Positions 1 through 7,121 of a stretch of DNA of 64,000 nucleotides are shown here, in pieces (within the stretch, counting starts at the first letter, position 1; every line of letters begins with the position of its first letter). Origin of the DNA: Bacteroidota bacterium. Lineage in GTDB: Bacteria > Bacteroidota > Bacteroidia > Chitinophagales > Chitinophagaceae. The stretch lies in the NCBI GenBank assembly GCA_018267965.1, contig JAFDXK010000002.1, forward strand, positions 186,001-250,000, read 5' to 3'. The notes under the pieces are model-generated. The model did not search any database and was not told the origin of the DNA. It saw nothing but the letters and a program-made list of their open reading frames with translations. A program made the translations under genes and the position numbers.

Positions 1-1
1 C

Positions 2-346
2 ATTGATGGAAAAACAATAAAGGAAAAAACATTTTTAGTATGTGCCGCAAATGGTAAACAGTTTGGTTATAATTTCCAGATAGCCCCTGAAGCAGATTGC
101 ACTGATGGGTTACTTGATATTATTGTTATCAAAAACTTCCCACGCATATTAGGTGGTATGCTGGTACTACGCGCAATGAGTGGCACTATCACCAAAAGCC
201 CTTTTGTAAAACATTATCTCGGCAAGGAGATTACTATAAAACATGCAGAGTTAAATACGATGCAAACCGATGGTGACGCACACCCATGTGGTAAAGAGAT
301 ACAGATTCGCATACACCATGCTGCTCAAAACGTTATTGTTCCGTAG
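2..346 (+). CDS. diacylglycerol kinase family lipid kinase, C-terminal part
   Basis: This is the 3' end of a gene that begins upstream of the window; 114 residues are visible. The sequence fits the C-terminal beta-sandwich lobe of the DAGK/YegS/BmrU lipid kinase family, which phosphorylates diacylglycerol or related lipids at the inner membrane. Supporting features are a conserved segment around APEADCTDGLLDIIV, then a long helix-strand stretch, then TDGDAHPCG near the end, the place where the family carries its DGE/DGD motif. The nucleotide-binding GGDGT lobe is outside the window. The gene converges on the acyltransferase gene and the two stops overlap by 14 bp. The family call is fairly safe; the lipid substrate is unknown. 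Confidence 0.8.
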   Translation: MDGKTIKEKTFLVCAANGKQFGYNFQIAPEADCTDGLLDIIVIKNFPRILGGMLVLRAMSGTITKSPFVKHYLGKEITIKHAELNTMQTDGDAHPCGKEIQIRIHHAAQNVIVP

Positions 347-1196
347 TGCGTTGGTGTTTCCACCTGCGATGTGTCCACATATAGTTTTCGGGTTGTGTTT
401 TAATTTGTTTTTCAAGGTGGGCTACGTATGTTCTTACAATATCTTCAGCATTCATAGTTGATGCATCATTAGTCAGTAGCTGCATTTCCAATCTATACAC
501 TCCGCGTTTTAGTTTTTTTATCTGGCTTAATACTATGGCGGCTTTTGCTTTTATAGCCATATGTGCAGAACCAACAAAGAAAGGTGCTTCGCGGTGCATG
601 AAGTCGGCCCATAATACATTATTAAGATTAGACGGATTTTGGTCTGCAATCAAACCAAGTACATAATGAGTCTTAGCCAGTTCAGCAAACCCCGACTTCT
701 TATTAGTCATTGATATCATCATGCCGTTGCCACGCTTTCTCAGTTTCAACAACAATCTATCAAATGCGCCATTAGCTAATGGCAGATATACTCCTGCCAT
801 CTGTTGCTGTATATTCATCTGGCTCACTACGTTTGCCCATTCCCAATTGAAAGTATGCCCTAAGAATACATAAGCATTCTTGCCTTCTTTTCTCAGTGCT
901 TCTAATACTTCCCAGTTAGCTGTAAACCTGTTAGTTAATGTGCTATCTGAAATTGCCAGCAGTTTCAGGGTTTCTATCCACTGGTCGCAGAAGCTATGAT
1001 AGAATTTTTTGCAAATGACTCTTATCTCCTGTTCGCTCTTTTCAGGAAAGGCGTGATATAGATTATCCAGCACAACAGCCCTGCGGTATTGCACAACATG
1101 ATAAAGGAAAAAACAAATCAGGTCAGACAACACATACAATACCCTCAATGGCAATAACGCAACGGGGTACAATACTATCAGCAACAGGTAATACAT
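333..1196 (-). CDS. lysophospholipid / lipid A biosynthesis acyltransferase family protein
   Basis: The protein has 287 residues and belongs to the LpxL/HtrB-like acyltransferase family, which transfers acyl chains to lipid A precursors or other membrane lipids at the cytoplasmic membrane. An N-terminal hydrophobic anchor (about residues 2-30) is followed by the catalytic HX4E motif (GHTFNWEW, His114 and Glu119), which is the family signature. A TTG codon three codons upstream is also open. I chose the ATG at 1196 because an exact TAATTTTG promoter box lies only 7 bases before it, so the transcript would be almost leaderless. Length and motif fit the family; which acyl chain it transfers cannot be told. 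Confidence 0.82.
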   Translation of the reverse strand: MYYLLLIVLYPVALLPLRVLYVLSDLICFFLYHVVQYRRAVVLDNLYHAFPEKSEQEIRVICKKFYHSFCDQWIETLKLLAISDSTLTNRFTANWEVLEALRKEGKNAYVFLGHTFNWEWANVVSQMNIQQQMAGVYLPLANGAFDRLLLKLRKRGNGMMISMTNKKSGFAELAKTHYVLGLIADQNPSNLNNVLWADFMHREAPFFVGSAHMAIKAKAAIVLSQIKKLKRGVYRLEMQLLTNDASTMNAEDIVRTYVAHLEKQIKTQPENYMWTHRRWKHQRTTEQ

Positions 1197-1202
1197 GCGC
1201 CG

Positions 1203-1210
1203 CAAAATTA
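1203..1210 (-). promoter_or_regulatory. Bacteroidota -7 promoter box (TAATTTTG) for the acyltransferase gene
   Basis: On the minus strand an exact TAnnTTTG box ends 7 bases before the ATG at 1196, which implies a leaderless or nearly leaderless mRNA. No clear TTG -33 element is seen at the usual spacing. Confidence 0.45.
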
Positions 1211-1232
1211 AGGAATATGCGGCTTACGAATT

Positions 1233-1892
1233 TTATTTATGCCCGTGCTCTTTCATATAACCTGTAAGGTCATATATCTTTTGTATTTTCTTTAACGAAC
1301 CTTCAAAGTCAAAGTTCAAATCTTTTAGCAGGCCTGTTTTTAGGTCAAAAACCCAGCCATGCACACTTGGCGAGCCACTTTCAATATACTCTTCCTGCAC
1401 TGCTGCAGTTTTCAATACATTCAGGCACTGTTCCATCACATTAAGTTCAATCAGCCTGTTATACTTATCATGTTCGTCAGTAATAGCATCCAATTCATTT
1501 TCGTGCAGGCGGTACACATCACGAATATTTCTCAGCCATGGATTAAGTATACCTAAATCTGTTGGTGTCATTGCTGCCTTTACACCACCACAATTGTAAT
1601 GACCGCAAACAATAACGTGTTTCACTTTAAGATGACGTACAGCGTAGTTAATAACACTCATTACGTTTAGGTCTATAGATACCACAAGATTGGCAACGTT
1701 TCGATGAACAAAAACTTCGCCCGGTTCAAGGCCCATGATATCGTTTGCAGGTACGCGGCTATCACTACACCCTATATACAAGTATTCGGGCGTCTGGTCA
1801 GCAGATAGCTTTTCCAGAAAATCAGCTTTTTGGGCTACATTATCAGCTACCCATTTTTTGTTGTTCTCAAATAACTGCTTATATGGTATCAT
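1233..1892 (-). CDS. can: beta-class carbonic anhydrase
   Basis: The enzyme interconverts CO2 and bicarbonate in the cytoplasm and supplies bicarbonate to carboxylases and carbamoyl phosphate synthesis. All signature parts are present in 219 residues: CSDSR with zinc ligand Cys42 and the Asp44/Arg46 dyad, and GHYNCGG with ligands His98 and Cys101. The frame is open up to a TTG seven codons upstream (1913), but the ATG at 1892 gives the usual family N-terminus and is preferred. The gene lies upstream of the acyltransferase on the same strand, separated by 36 bases that hold that gene's promoter, so it is probably a separate transcription unit. Confidence 0.93.
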   Translation of the reverse strand: MIPYKQLFENNKKWVADNVAQKADFLEKLSADQTPEYLYIGCSDSRVPANDIMGLEPGEVFVHRNVANLVVSIDLNVMSVINYAVRHLKVKHVIVCGHYNCGGVKAAMTPTDLGILNPWLRNIRDVYRLHENELDAITDEHDKYNRLIELNVMEQCLNVLKTAAVQEEYIESGSPSVHGWVFDLKTGLLKDLNFDFEGSLKKIQKIYDLTGYMKEHGHK

Positions 1893-1981
1893 ATAGTGAT
1901 GTTTTCGGCACAATAATACGGCAAACGGACTTATTTAATCATTATGTTGCTATAAAGATTTCTTATCCCATACAAACCTGT

Positions 1982-1989
1982 TAATTTTG
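1982..1989 (+). promoter_or_regulatory. -7 promoter box (TAATTTTG) for the FAH-VOC operon
   Basis: An exact TAnnTTTG box lies 20 bases upstream of the ATG at 2010. The -33 region has TTTC rather than TTTG 19 bases upstream, so only the -7 element is convincing. Confidence 0.5.
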
Positions 1990-2009
1990 TTCCCTCAATC
2001 CAACGAAAG

Positions 2010-3014
2010 ATGAAACTGGTTACCTACTCGAAAAACGGTAAAGAACAACTCGCATTTTTAGTAAACAATAATTTGTACGATACGAATGCTGCCAACAGCA
2101 ATTTGCCATCTACCATTATCCCATTGCTGCAAAACTGGGAAGCATTGATTGATACTGCCCGAAAAGCAGAAGATGATATTAAAAGTGGTAAACTGAGTTT
2201 AGAAGGTACTGCATATAACAGTGCAGTTATTATGGCACCAGTTCCTAATCCTACTTCTTGCCGTGATGGTTATGCCTTCCGTCAGCACGTAGCAGCTGCA
2301 CGCCGCAATCGTAAAGTAGATATGATTGCTGAGTTCGACCAGTATCCTATATTCTATTTTACAAACCACAATGCTATTCAGGGCCCCGGTGATATTCCTT
2401 GCATGCCTGACCATTTTCAAAAACTCGATTTTGAACTGGAAGCATCGGTAGTACTATGCAAAAAAGGGCGTAACATAAAGGCTTCTGAAGCTGATAAATA
2501 TATTGCAGGTTACATGATCATGAACGACATGAGTGCACGTACACTGCAAATGGAAGAAATGCTGCTGAACCTCGGCCCTGCAAAAGGTAAGGACTTCAGT
2601 ACAGTAATAGGGCCAATGCTCGTTACGCCCGATGAATTGGAAGCATATAAAATACCAGCCAAGCCAAATCATGTTGGTGCTAATTATAACCTGGGTATGA
2701 AATGTTGGGTGAATGGCGTGCAGGTAAGCCAGGGTAATATGGGAGATATGGACTGGACATTTGCAGAGATAATAGAACGTTGCGCCTATGGAGCAGATAT
2801 CCTTCCCGGCGATGTAGTAGGTAGTGGTACTGTAGGTACAGGTTGTTTCCTCGAATTAAATGGAACAGGTTTGTTGAACGACCCTAATTATAAAGTACAG
2901 TGGCTGCAACCCGGCGATGTAGTAGAAATGGAAATTGATGGCTTGGGTAAACTGAGCAATACCATTGTTGCCGAAAAAACAGATTGGAGTATCCTGAAGT
3001 TGAAAAAAATGTAA
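2010..3014 (+). CDS. fumarylacetoacetate hydrolase family protein
   Basis: The 334-residue protein belongs to the FAH superfamily, metal-dependent cytosolic hydrolases that cleave C-C bonds in acylpyruvate-type catabolic intermediates. Metal ligands are visible in DFELEASVV (two Glu) and in NDMSAR (Asp). The typical C-terminal core follows: GDVVGSGTVGTG, then a proline-glycine turn LQPGDVVEMEIDGLG. An N-terminal domain starting MKLVTYSKNG, as in longer FAH proteins, precedes the core. The ATG lies 4 bases upstream of a VOC gene, so the two are probably co-transcribed, perhaps for aromatic amino acid breakdown. The true substrate cannot be read from sequence; it may be fumarylacetoacetate or another acylpyruvate. 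Confidence 0.88.
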   Translation: MKLVTYSKNGKEQLAFLVNNNLYDTNAANSNLPSTIIPLLQNWEALIDTARKAEDDIKSGKLSLEGTAYNSAVIMAPVPNPTSCRDGYAFRQHVAAARRNRKVDMIAEFDQYPIFYFTNHNAIQGPGDIPCMPDHFQKLDFELEASVVLCKKGRNIKASEADKYIAGYMIMNDMSARTLQMEEMLLNLGPAKGKDFSTVIGPMLVTPDELEAYKIPAKPNHVGANYNLGMKCWVNGVQVSQGNMGDMDWTFAEIIERCAYGADILPGDVVGSGTVGTGCFLELNGTGLLNDPNYKVQWLQPGDVVEMEIDGLGKLSNTIVAEKTDWSILKLKKM

Positions 3015-3018
3015 TGCT

Positions 3019-3369
3019 ATGATAAAAGGCGTACACACTATGTTCTACAGCTCTGATGCTGACGGACTACGATTATTCTTACGGGATAAGTTAGGCCTGA
3101 AAGCTACTGATGTAGGTGGTGGTTGGTTGATATTCGATTTGCCCGAAGCAGATATGGGTTGCCATCCATCTGATGAAGAACATGCACCATCAGGTACGCA
3201 CGACATTTCTTTTTATTGCGATGATATTAAAAACACGGTTGCAGAACTGAAAGAAAAAGGTGTGGAATTTGATGATGACATTCAAGACCATGGTTATGGT
3301 TTTGTAACACATTTCAAAGTGCCTGGTAATTTTTCTATCCAGTTGTACCAACCTAAGTATGGGAAGTAA
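3019..3369 (+). CDS. VOC (glyoxalase/bleomycin resistance/dioxygenase) family protein
   Basis: This small cytosolic protein of 116 residues has the vicinal oxygen chelate fold. Two beta-alpha-beta-beta-beta modules can be followed: MIKGVHTMFYSSDADGLRLF with the loop RDKLGLKATDVGGGW in the first half, and HDISFYCDDIKNTVAELKEKGVEF plus GNFSIQLYQPKY in the second. The C-terminal part matches the usual metal-site and product-binding layout. It lies 4 bases downstream of the FAH gene and overlaps the next gene by 11 bp, so it is mid-operon. Its reaction is not predictable; VOC proteins include glyoxalases, dioxygenases and epimerases. Confidence 0.83.
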   Translation: MIKGVHTMFYSSDADGLRLFLRDKLGLKATDVGGGWLIFDLPEADMGCHPSDEEHAPSGTHDISFYCDDIKNTVAELKEKGVEFDDDIQDHGYGFVTHFKVPGNFSIQLYQPKYGK

Positions 3370-3856
3370 GTACATAATAAAAGAGTTTATATGGTTATGT
3401 TGTTGTCTTGCATTAACACTCTTAGCAACTAAGCTTTTTATAGGTGTTTATATGAGCAATTCTGCGATAGACATCCATTTGCATGACACCTATTTTGTTT
3501 TTACACCTTTCTGGTTCTATACACCGATTTTTTGCTTCATTTCATTTTTTACGTTTTTCATTAAAGAAACACAGCATAGATTTAAAAGAGGTTTATCCAA
3601 TCTTATTATTGTATTATCTGGTCTTGGCTTGATCATTCTTTCTCTATTATTATTTTATGCTTTCGATGATAGGTTTTCAGTACAATCACTCTTCTCTTCA
3701 TTGGCAAATAATTCTACCAAGTTAGTTACGAGCACTTTTTTTAATTTTGTCACTAAAATATTTATTACACTATCTATAATTGTCTCTGTTTGTATACTAA
3801 TAGTCACAGCATACTGGGTAAAAGCAAAGCGACAAAAAACTAAACCAATCTCATGA
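3359..3856 (+). CDS. small membrane protein with a cytochrome-oxidase-subunit-I-like HDTYF motif
   Basis: Function unknown. The 165 residues contain about four hydrophobic segments (roughly 9-30, 48-67, 79-100 and 131-153). Between the first and second is DIHLHDTYFV (residues 38-47). This strongly recalls the conserved loop before helix X of heme-copper oxidase subunit I, where the family reads D-x-x-x-H-D-T-Y-Y/F-V followed by AHFHYV. Here the heme-ligand stretch is replaced by FTPFWFY, so heme binding is not expected. The ATG lies inside the end of the VOC gene (11-bp overlap), and the stop overlaps the ATG of the YccF gene, indicating translational coupling. It may be an assembly or membrane-stability protein, but that is speculation. 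Confidence 0.72.
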   Translation: MGSKYIIKEFIWLCCCLALTLLATKLFIGVYMSNSAIDIHLHDTYFVFTPFWFYTPIFCFISFFTFFIKETQHRFKRGLSNLIIVLSGLGLIILSLLLFYAFDDRFSVQSLFSSLANNSTKLVTSTFFNFVTKIFITLSIIVSVCILIVTAYWVKAKRQKTKPIS

Positions 3857-4230
3857 CACCCTTCAATCTAATCGGCAATATTATCTGGCTCTTCTTCGGC
3901 GGGTTATTTAGTGCATTGGGTTATATCATTGGCGGTCTGGTGCTATGCTTTACCATAATAGGCATACCGTTTGGTTTGCAGTGTTTCAAAATAGCAGGTG
4001 TAGTATTAGCTCCATTTGGCAGAGAGATACAAAGCAGCAGCCATAACACAGGCTGCCTTTCAACCATCTGTAACGTCATTTGGATTCTTTGCGGTGGTTT
4101 ATGGACAGCCATTATTCATATCTGCTTCGGCATACTGCTGTATGTCACCATTATAGGTATACCCTTTGGCAGGCAGCATTTCAAACTGGTAGAATTAAGC
4201 CTGGCTCCGTTTGGAAAAAAGGTTTTATAG
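3853..4230 (+). CDS. YccF domain-containing inner membrane protein
   Basis: The 125 residues form two copies of the YccF (DUF307) unit. Each has a hydrophobic stretch, then a T-I-I-G-I-P-F-G turn, then KIAGVVLAPFG or KLVELSLAPFG. The repeats sit at about residues 3-56 and 70-124. YccF proteins are inner membrane proteins of unknown role. Start and stop codons overlap with the preceding gene (ATGA), so translation is coupled to the HDTYF membrane protein. Length and both motif copies are complete. Confidence 0.88.
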   Translation: MTPFNLIGNIIWLFFGGLFSALGYIIGGLVLCFTIIGIPFGLQCFKIAGVVLAPFGREIQSSSHNTGCLSTICNVIWILCGGLWTAIIHICFGILLYVTIIGIPFGRQHFKLVELSLAPFGKKVL

Positions 4231-4336
4231 CCCTTTTTTGACCAATCTCAGTAAATATTATGATTATAGTCATAATATATGTTGGGCTGTTTTTCAAACT
4301 TTGATTTTACAGTACGTACTGTTTAACTCAAATGTT

Positions 4337-4564
4337 ATGGACAAGAAAACAAAATTATTTGCCGGAATTTTAGGTGGCACAGCAGTGGGCATTATGTTTT
4401 CTAAATTGTTTTCACGCAAAGGCAGTATGACAAAACAAAGCGAAAAGCTGTCTGCTTCCATCAACAAAAAATGGGATGAAAACAAAAAAGACTTGCAACA
4501 AACTAAAGAGGTTTTGGAAGCCGAGTTGGAAGACATTAATGAAAAGCTGCAAAAGCTTGCTTAA
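4337..4564 (+). CDS. YtxH-like small protein
   Basis: This 75-residue protein has one N-terminal glycine-rich hydrophobic segment (about residues 7-25, AGILGGTAVGIMFSKLF) followed by a charged helical, probably coiled-coil tail rich in Lys and Glu. That layout fits the YtxH/gas-vesicle-GvpP-like stress protein families. The frame is open far upstream, but the first sensible start is the ATG at 4337: earlier codons encode a poor, Cys/Phe-rich sequence and include no good leader. The next small gene starts 9 bases downstream. The role is inferred to be envelope-associated stress protection; this is uncertain. Confidence 0.7.
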   Translation: MDKKTKLFAGILGGTAVGIMFSKLFSRKGSMTKQSEKLSASINKKWDENKKDLQQTKEVLEAELEDINEKLQKLA

Positions 4565-4573
4565 TCAACAGCT

Positions 4574-4738
4574 ATGGGTAAAATAAATGCTGAGTGGCAC
4601 CTGAAACATAAAATGCCTAAAAATCCGACAATGGATGAGCGCATTAAATGGCACCTGGAGCACCAGAAACATTGCTCATGCCGGAAAATATCAGGCAAGC
4701 TGGCCGAAGAAATGAAAAAGCGTGGTATCAAATTCTAA
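4574..4738 (+). CDS. conserved small protein, His/Cys-rich (54 aa)
   Basis: A short ORF starting MGKINAEWHLKHKMPKNPTM and ending KKRGIKF. It contains two similar W-H-L-x-H units (residues 8-12 and 26-30) followed by H-x-x-x-H-C-x-C-R, so a small metal-binding site is plausible. Proteins of this pattern (W-H-x-x-H, KMPKNPT, then CxCR) occur as short hypotheticals in several phyla. It lies 9 bases downstream of the YtxH-like gene on the same strand and was probably co-transcribed. I know no function for the family. The conserved-looking composition and tight spacing support a real gene. Confidence 0.65.
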   Translation: MGKINAEWHLKHKMPKNPTMDERIKWHLEHQKHCSCRKISGKLAEEMKKRGIKF

Positions 4739-4752
4739 GTGATATACAAAAC

Positions 4753-4771
4753 GCCCTGCAAAAAGCAGGGC
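4753..4771 (+). terminator. GC-rich hairpin after the small His/Cys protein
   Basis: A perfect 7-bp stem (GCCCTGC / GCAGGGC) with an AAAAA loop begins 14 bases after the stop codon. No T-run follows, so it may be a processing or stabilising hairpin rather than a strong intrinsic terminator. Confidence 0.45.
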
Positions 4772-4952
4772 ATCATCATTATCAAGATTGCAATTATTGT
4801 ACTACTAACTTTTTCTGCATTCACTTTCCGTAAGTATTTACCGGGTATTAATAACTTTCTTACGTTCTCATTGACAGCGTTTGATTATCAAATAATTATA
4901 CAATCCGTTCTGTTAACTGTAACGGTGGCTATATGTTTATAGCATTTTTATA

Positions 4953-4982
4953 TTGATTTATAGTATTAACTTTTTAGTTTTG
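4953..4982 (+). promoter_or_regulatory. promoter of the LytTR gene (TTG-N19-TAGTTTTG)
   Basis: A TTG at 4953-4955 and an exact TAGTTTTG box at 4975-4982 are separated by 19 bases, the preferred spacing of Bacteroidota sigma-A promoters. The ATG follows 22 bases later at 5005. Confidence 0.65.
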
Positions 4983-5004
4983 TATTAACCAAACACCATC
5001 ACCA

Positions 5005-5400
5005 ATGAAACATGTCCACTTAGCGGCCAATGGCCACTCTCAGCAGCATATCCGAACCGAGGGAAATCCATTCAATAAAATCGTATTAAGCACAACAACA
5101 GGTTACTACTTCGTCAATATTGCAGACATCATTTATTGTGAAGCTGTAGAAAGCTATACACACATTTTTACCGAGAACGATATAAAATATACCGCCTGCC
5201 ATCCTTTAAAGGAATTTGACGAATTATTTACTGCCCAAAATTTCTTCAGGATACATAAAAGCTATTTAATCAACCTGAATAAAGTAGCTGTGGTAAACAA
5301 AGACTCAATAGTAGTAATGAAAAATCAAAAAGAATTGCCTGTCTCTTTCAGAAAAAGAAAAGAGTTTTTCGATCTGCTTAAAGATTTTAGTTTCCTTTAA
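5005..5400 (+). CDS. stand-alone LytTR DNA-binding domain protein
   Basis: The 131 residues consist almost entirely of a LytTR domain (about 24-128), the beta-sheet DNA-binding module of AgrA/LytR-type regulators. Recognisable parts are the strand VNIADIIYCEAVESYTHIF, the LKEFDELF helix, then FFRIHKSYLINLNKV, the hallmark segment with the contact residues, and PVSFRKRKEFFDLL at the end. There is no receiver or membrane domain, so input must come from expression level or a partner. The gene has its own promoter and is followed by an inverted repeat at 5445-5463 that could be its target or terminator. The regulated genes are unknown. Confidence 0.87.
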   Translation: MKHVHLAANGHSQQHIRTEGNPFNKIVLSTTTGYYFVNIADIIYCEAVESYTHIFTENDIKYTACHPLKEFDELFTAQNFFRIHKSYLINLNKVAVVNKDSIVVMKNQKELPVSFRKRKEFFDLLKDFSFL

Positions 5401-5444
5401 TAGGAACGATAAATAGTTAATCTATGACGTTTATCCCGGATTAT

Positions 5445-5463
5445 AACGCTTATAATAAGCGTT
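5445..5463. promoter_or_regulatory. perfect inverted repeat between the LytTR gene and the secreted protein gene
   Basis: AACGCTTA-TAA-TAAGCGTT is a perfect 8-bp dyad with a 3-base centre. It could be a dimeric operator or an extruding hairpin; no T-run follows, so it is unlikely to be a terminator. A second hairpin (TCCTGC / GCAGGA) lies at 5496-5513 in the leader of the next gene. Confidence 0.4.
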
Positions 5464-5561
5464 CATAATGCCGTCATTTTATTGTTCAAATTTTATCCTG
5501 CTTATAGGCAGGAATCCGAAAAGGCCCATATAGAGTAGGAGAAATTAAACATCACTTTATC

Positions 5562-6926
5562 ATGAAAAAGAAACTGTATTTAACCGCATGCATTATGCTA
5601 GCGTTAATGTTGTCGTTCACATGGCAGGCTAATGCTCAGTATAGCGTCACGTACAAGCCAAATGCTACTGTAGGAGAGGATGTCGATGTCCTTAACTCTT
5701 ATGGTTGCACTCCAAGCAATGCAAGTGCACCGTTGGAAACATACAACTTCGATGGTTATGAAATTGCTTATACAGAATGGACTATTTACGCATTAGGTTG
5801 TTCAACACTTACCAGCAAAGCACTTATCAGATTTACAGAAATGAATAATCTGCCTTGCAATGCAAACATCACTTATGCAGAATTGCGTTTTTATGGCGTA
5901 CCAAGCAGTGGATTTGCACCACAGGGCAATTCATCTTATCCGGGCTCACCATATGGCACCACCAACCCCGGTTGGGTAGAACGTGTTACCAGTGGCTGGA
6001 CTGAAACAGGTGTTACATGGAGTTCAATACCAAGCACAACAACTACAAATCGTGCTGCCATTGCTACTTCAACTGCACAATGGAGCTGGAATACAACTGT
6101 AAATGTTACTGCCCTGACACAAGACATTTGGGCATCCGGCACCAATGACGGTTATATGCTCAGCCTGCAAACTGCTGCATATTACAGGAACGTCTTATTT
6201 GCCAGCAGTGATGACGCCAACAGCAACCTTTGGCCGGAATTGTACATAGAGTATGATGTGCCATGTAATGCCAATTTCACTTATTGCAGCAGCACTCCTC
6301 ATCCTAACACTTATAATTTCGATGCAATTGACCCATCGTCTTGCCTCAGCTACCATTGGGATTTTGGCGATGCAACAACAGGCACAGGTCCTAATGTAGT
6401 ACACACTTACGGTGCACCGGGTAGCTATACAGTGTGTTTATCTCTTGTAGACGACAGAACAGGTATAGTATATTGCAGAGAATGCACCAACATTTGTATA
6501 GACAGAATAATTGACCAACCAGGTGGTGGCGGACAAGGAATGACTGCTCCTTCAAAACATTCTGACGATAAACTTGTAAATGGTAAAAGCCATTTCAAAA
6601 CAGATGCTAATGCTTCCGGTGCAAAAAGCACATCAGCAAAACAAGGCCCTGCAATGAAGCTTACTGATGGCTCGATTACAGTATTAGCTATATCTCCAAA
6701 TCCTACGCATGCTAACCTGAACGTAGATTTCAGATTGCTGTTGAACAGCACTGTAAACTACAAAGTGTATGATATGACAGGTAAGCAAGTAGCGGGCGAA
6801 CAAAGACAAATGGATAAAGGCCAGCAAAGATTATCTGTTCCGGTAAACAATCTGCCAGCAGGTAATTATATGCTCGAAATGACAGATGGTTATATGCAAG
6901 TAAAACAAAAATTCACTAAAGAATAA
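5562..6926 (+). CDS. secreted DNRLRE/PKD protein with T9SS sorting domain
   Basis: This 454-residue exported protein starts with a clear signal peptide (cut after about residue 26, QANA-QYS). A DNRLRE-type beta-sandwich domain follows (about 30-225; ALIRFTEMNNLPCNANITYAEL, WTETGVTWSSIP, TALTQDIW). A PKD domain comes next (about 228-315; YHWDFGDATTGTGPNVVHTY, GSYTVCLSLVDD). After a Lys/Ser-rich linker the C-terminal ~80 residues form a T9SS type A sorting domain (ISPNPTHANL, YDMTGKQV, LPAGNYMLEM). T9SS moves such proteins across the outer membrane and often anchors them. No catalytic domain is seen, so an adhesive or carbohydrate-binding role is likely. Confidence 0.85.
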   Translation: MKKKLYLTACIMLALMLSFTWQANAQYSVTYKPNATVGEDVDVLNSYGCTPSNASAPLETYNFDGYEIAYTEWTIYALGCSTLTSKALIRFTEMNNLPCNANITYAELRFYGVPSSGFAPQGNSSYPGSPYGTTNPGWVERVTSGWTETGVTWSSIPSTTTTNRAAIATSTAQWSWNTTVNVTALTQDIWASGTNDGYMLSLQTAAYYRNVLFASSDDANSNLWPELYIEYDVPCNANFTYCSSTPHPNTYNFDAIDPSSCLSYHWDFGDATTGTGPNVVHTYGAPGSYTVCLSLVDDRTGIVYCRECTNICIDRIIDQPGGGGQGMTAPSKHSDDKLVNGKSHFKTDANASGAKSTSAKQGPAMKLTDGSITVLAISPNPTHANLNVDFRLLLNSTVNYKVYDMTGKQVAGEQRQMDKGQQRLSVPVNNLPAGNYMLEMTDGYMQVKQKFTKE

Positions 6927-6947
6927 TTTGTTTGGGTTTCATTAGGT

Positions 6948-6980
6948 GAAAAGGCCGGCATAGCGCCGGTCTTTTCATTT
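6948..6980 (+). terminator. rho-independent terminator after the T9SS cargo gene
   Basis: GAAAAG-GCCGGC / GCCGG-CTTTTC form a long stem with a short loop 21 bases after the stop codon, followed by a T-rich stretch (CATTTTAT). Confidence 0.7.
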
Positions 6981-7121
6981 TATAGCTGTGATTTTCCTTC
7001 CCTGATTTAGTTTATGCCTTAAAAACTCATGTTTCGCCCCCATTAACAATATTTTGACGGCGAAAAACCCTATTTATCATCATTTTCCGTCATTTTTGCG
7101 GTTCTTTTAAAATACAAAGCA

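Noticed and set aside
1893-1913. TTG-started extension of the carbonic anhydrase
   Set aside because: Seven extra residues not expected in the family; an ATG in frame at 1892 gives the normal start.
4739-4942. 67-codon GTG-started ORF with two hydrophobic stretches
   Set aside because: It starts directly behind the small His/Cys gene, its codons run through a 7-bp perfect hairpin (4753-4771), and the -33 part of the next promoter begins shortly after its end. No family resemblance; left out.
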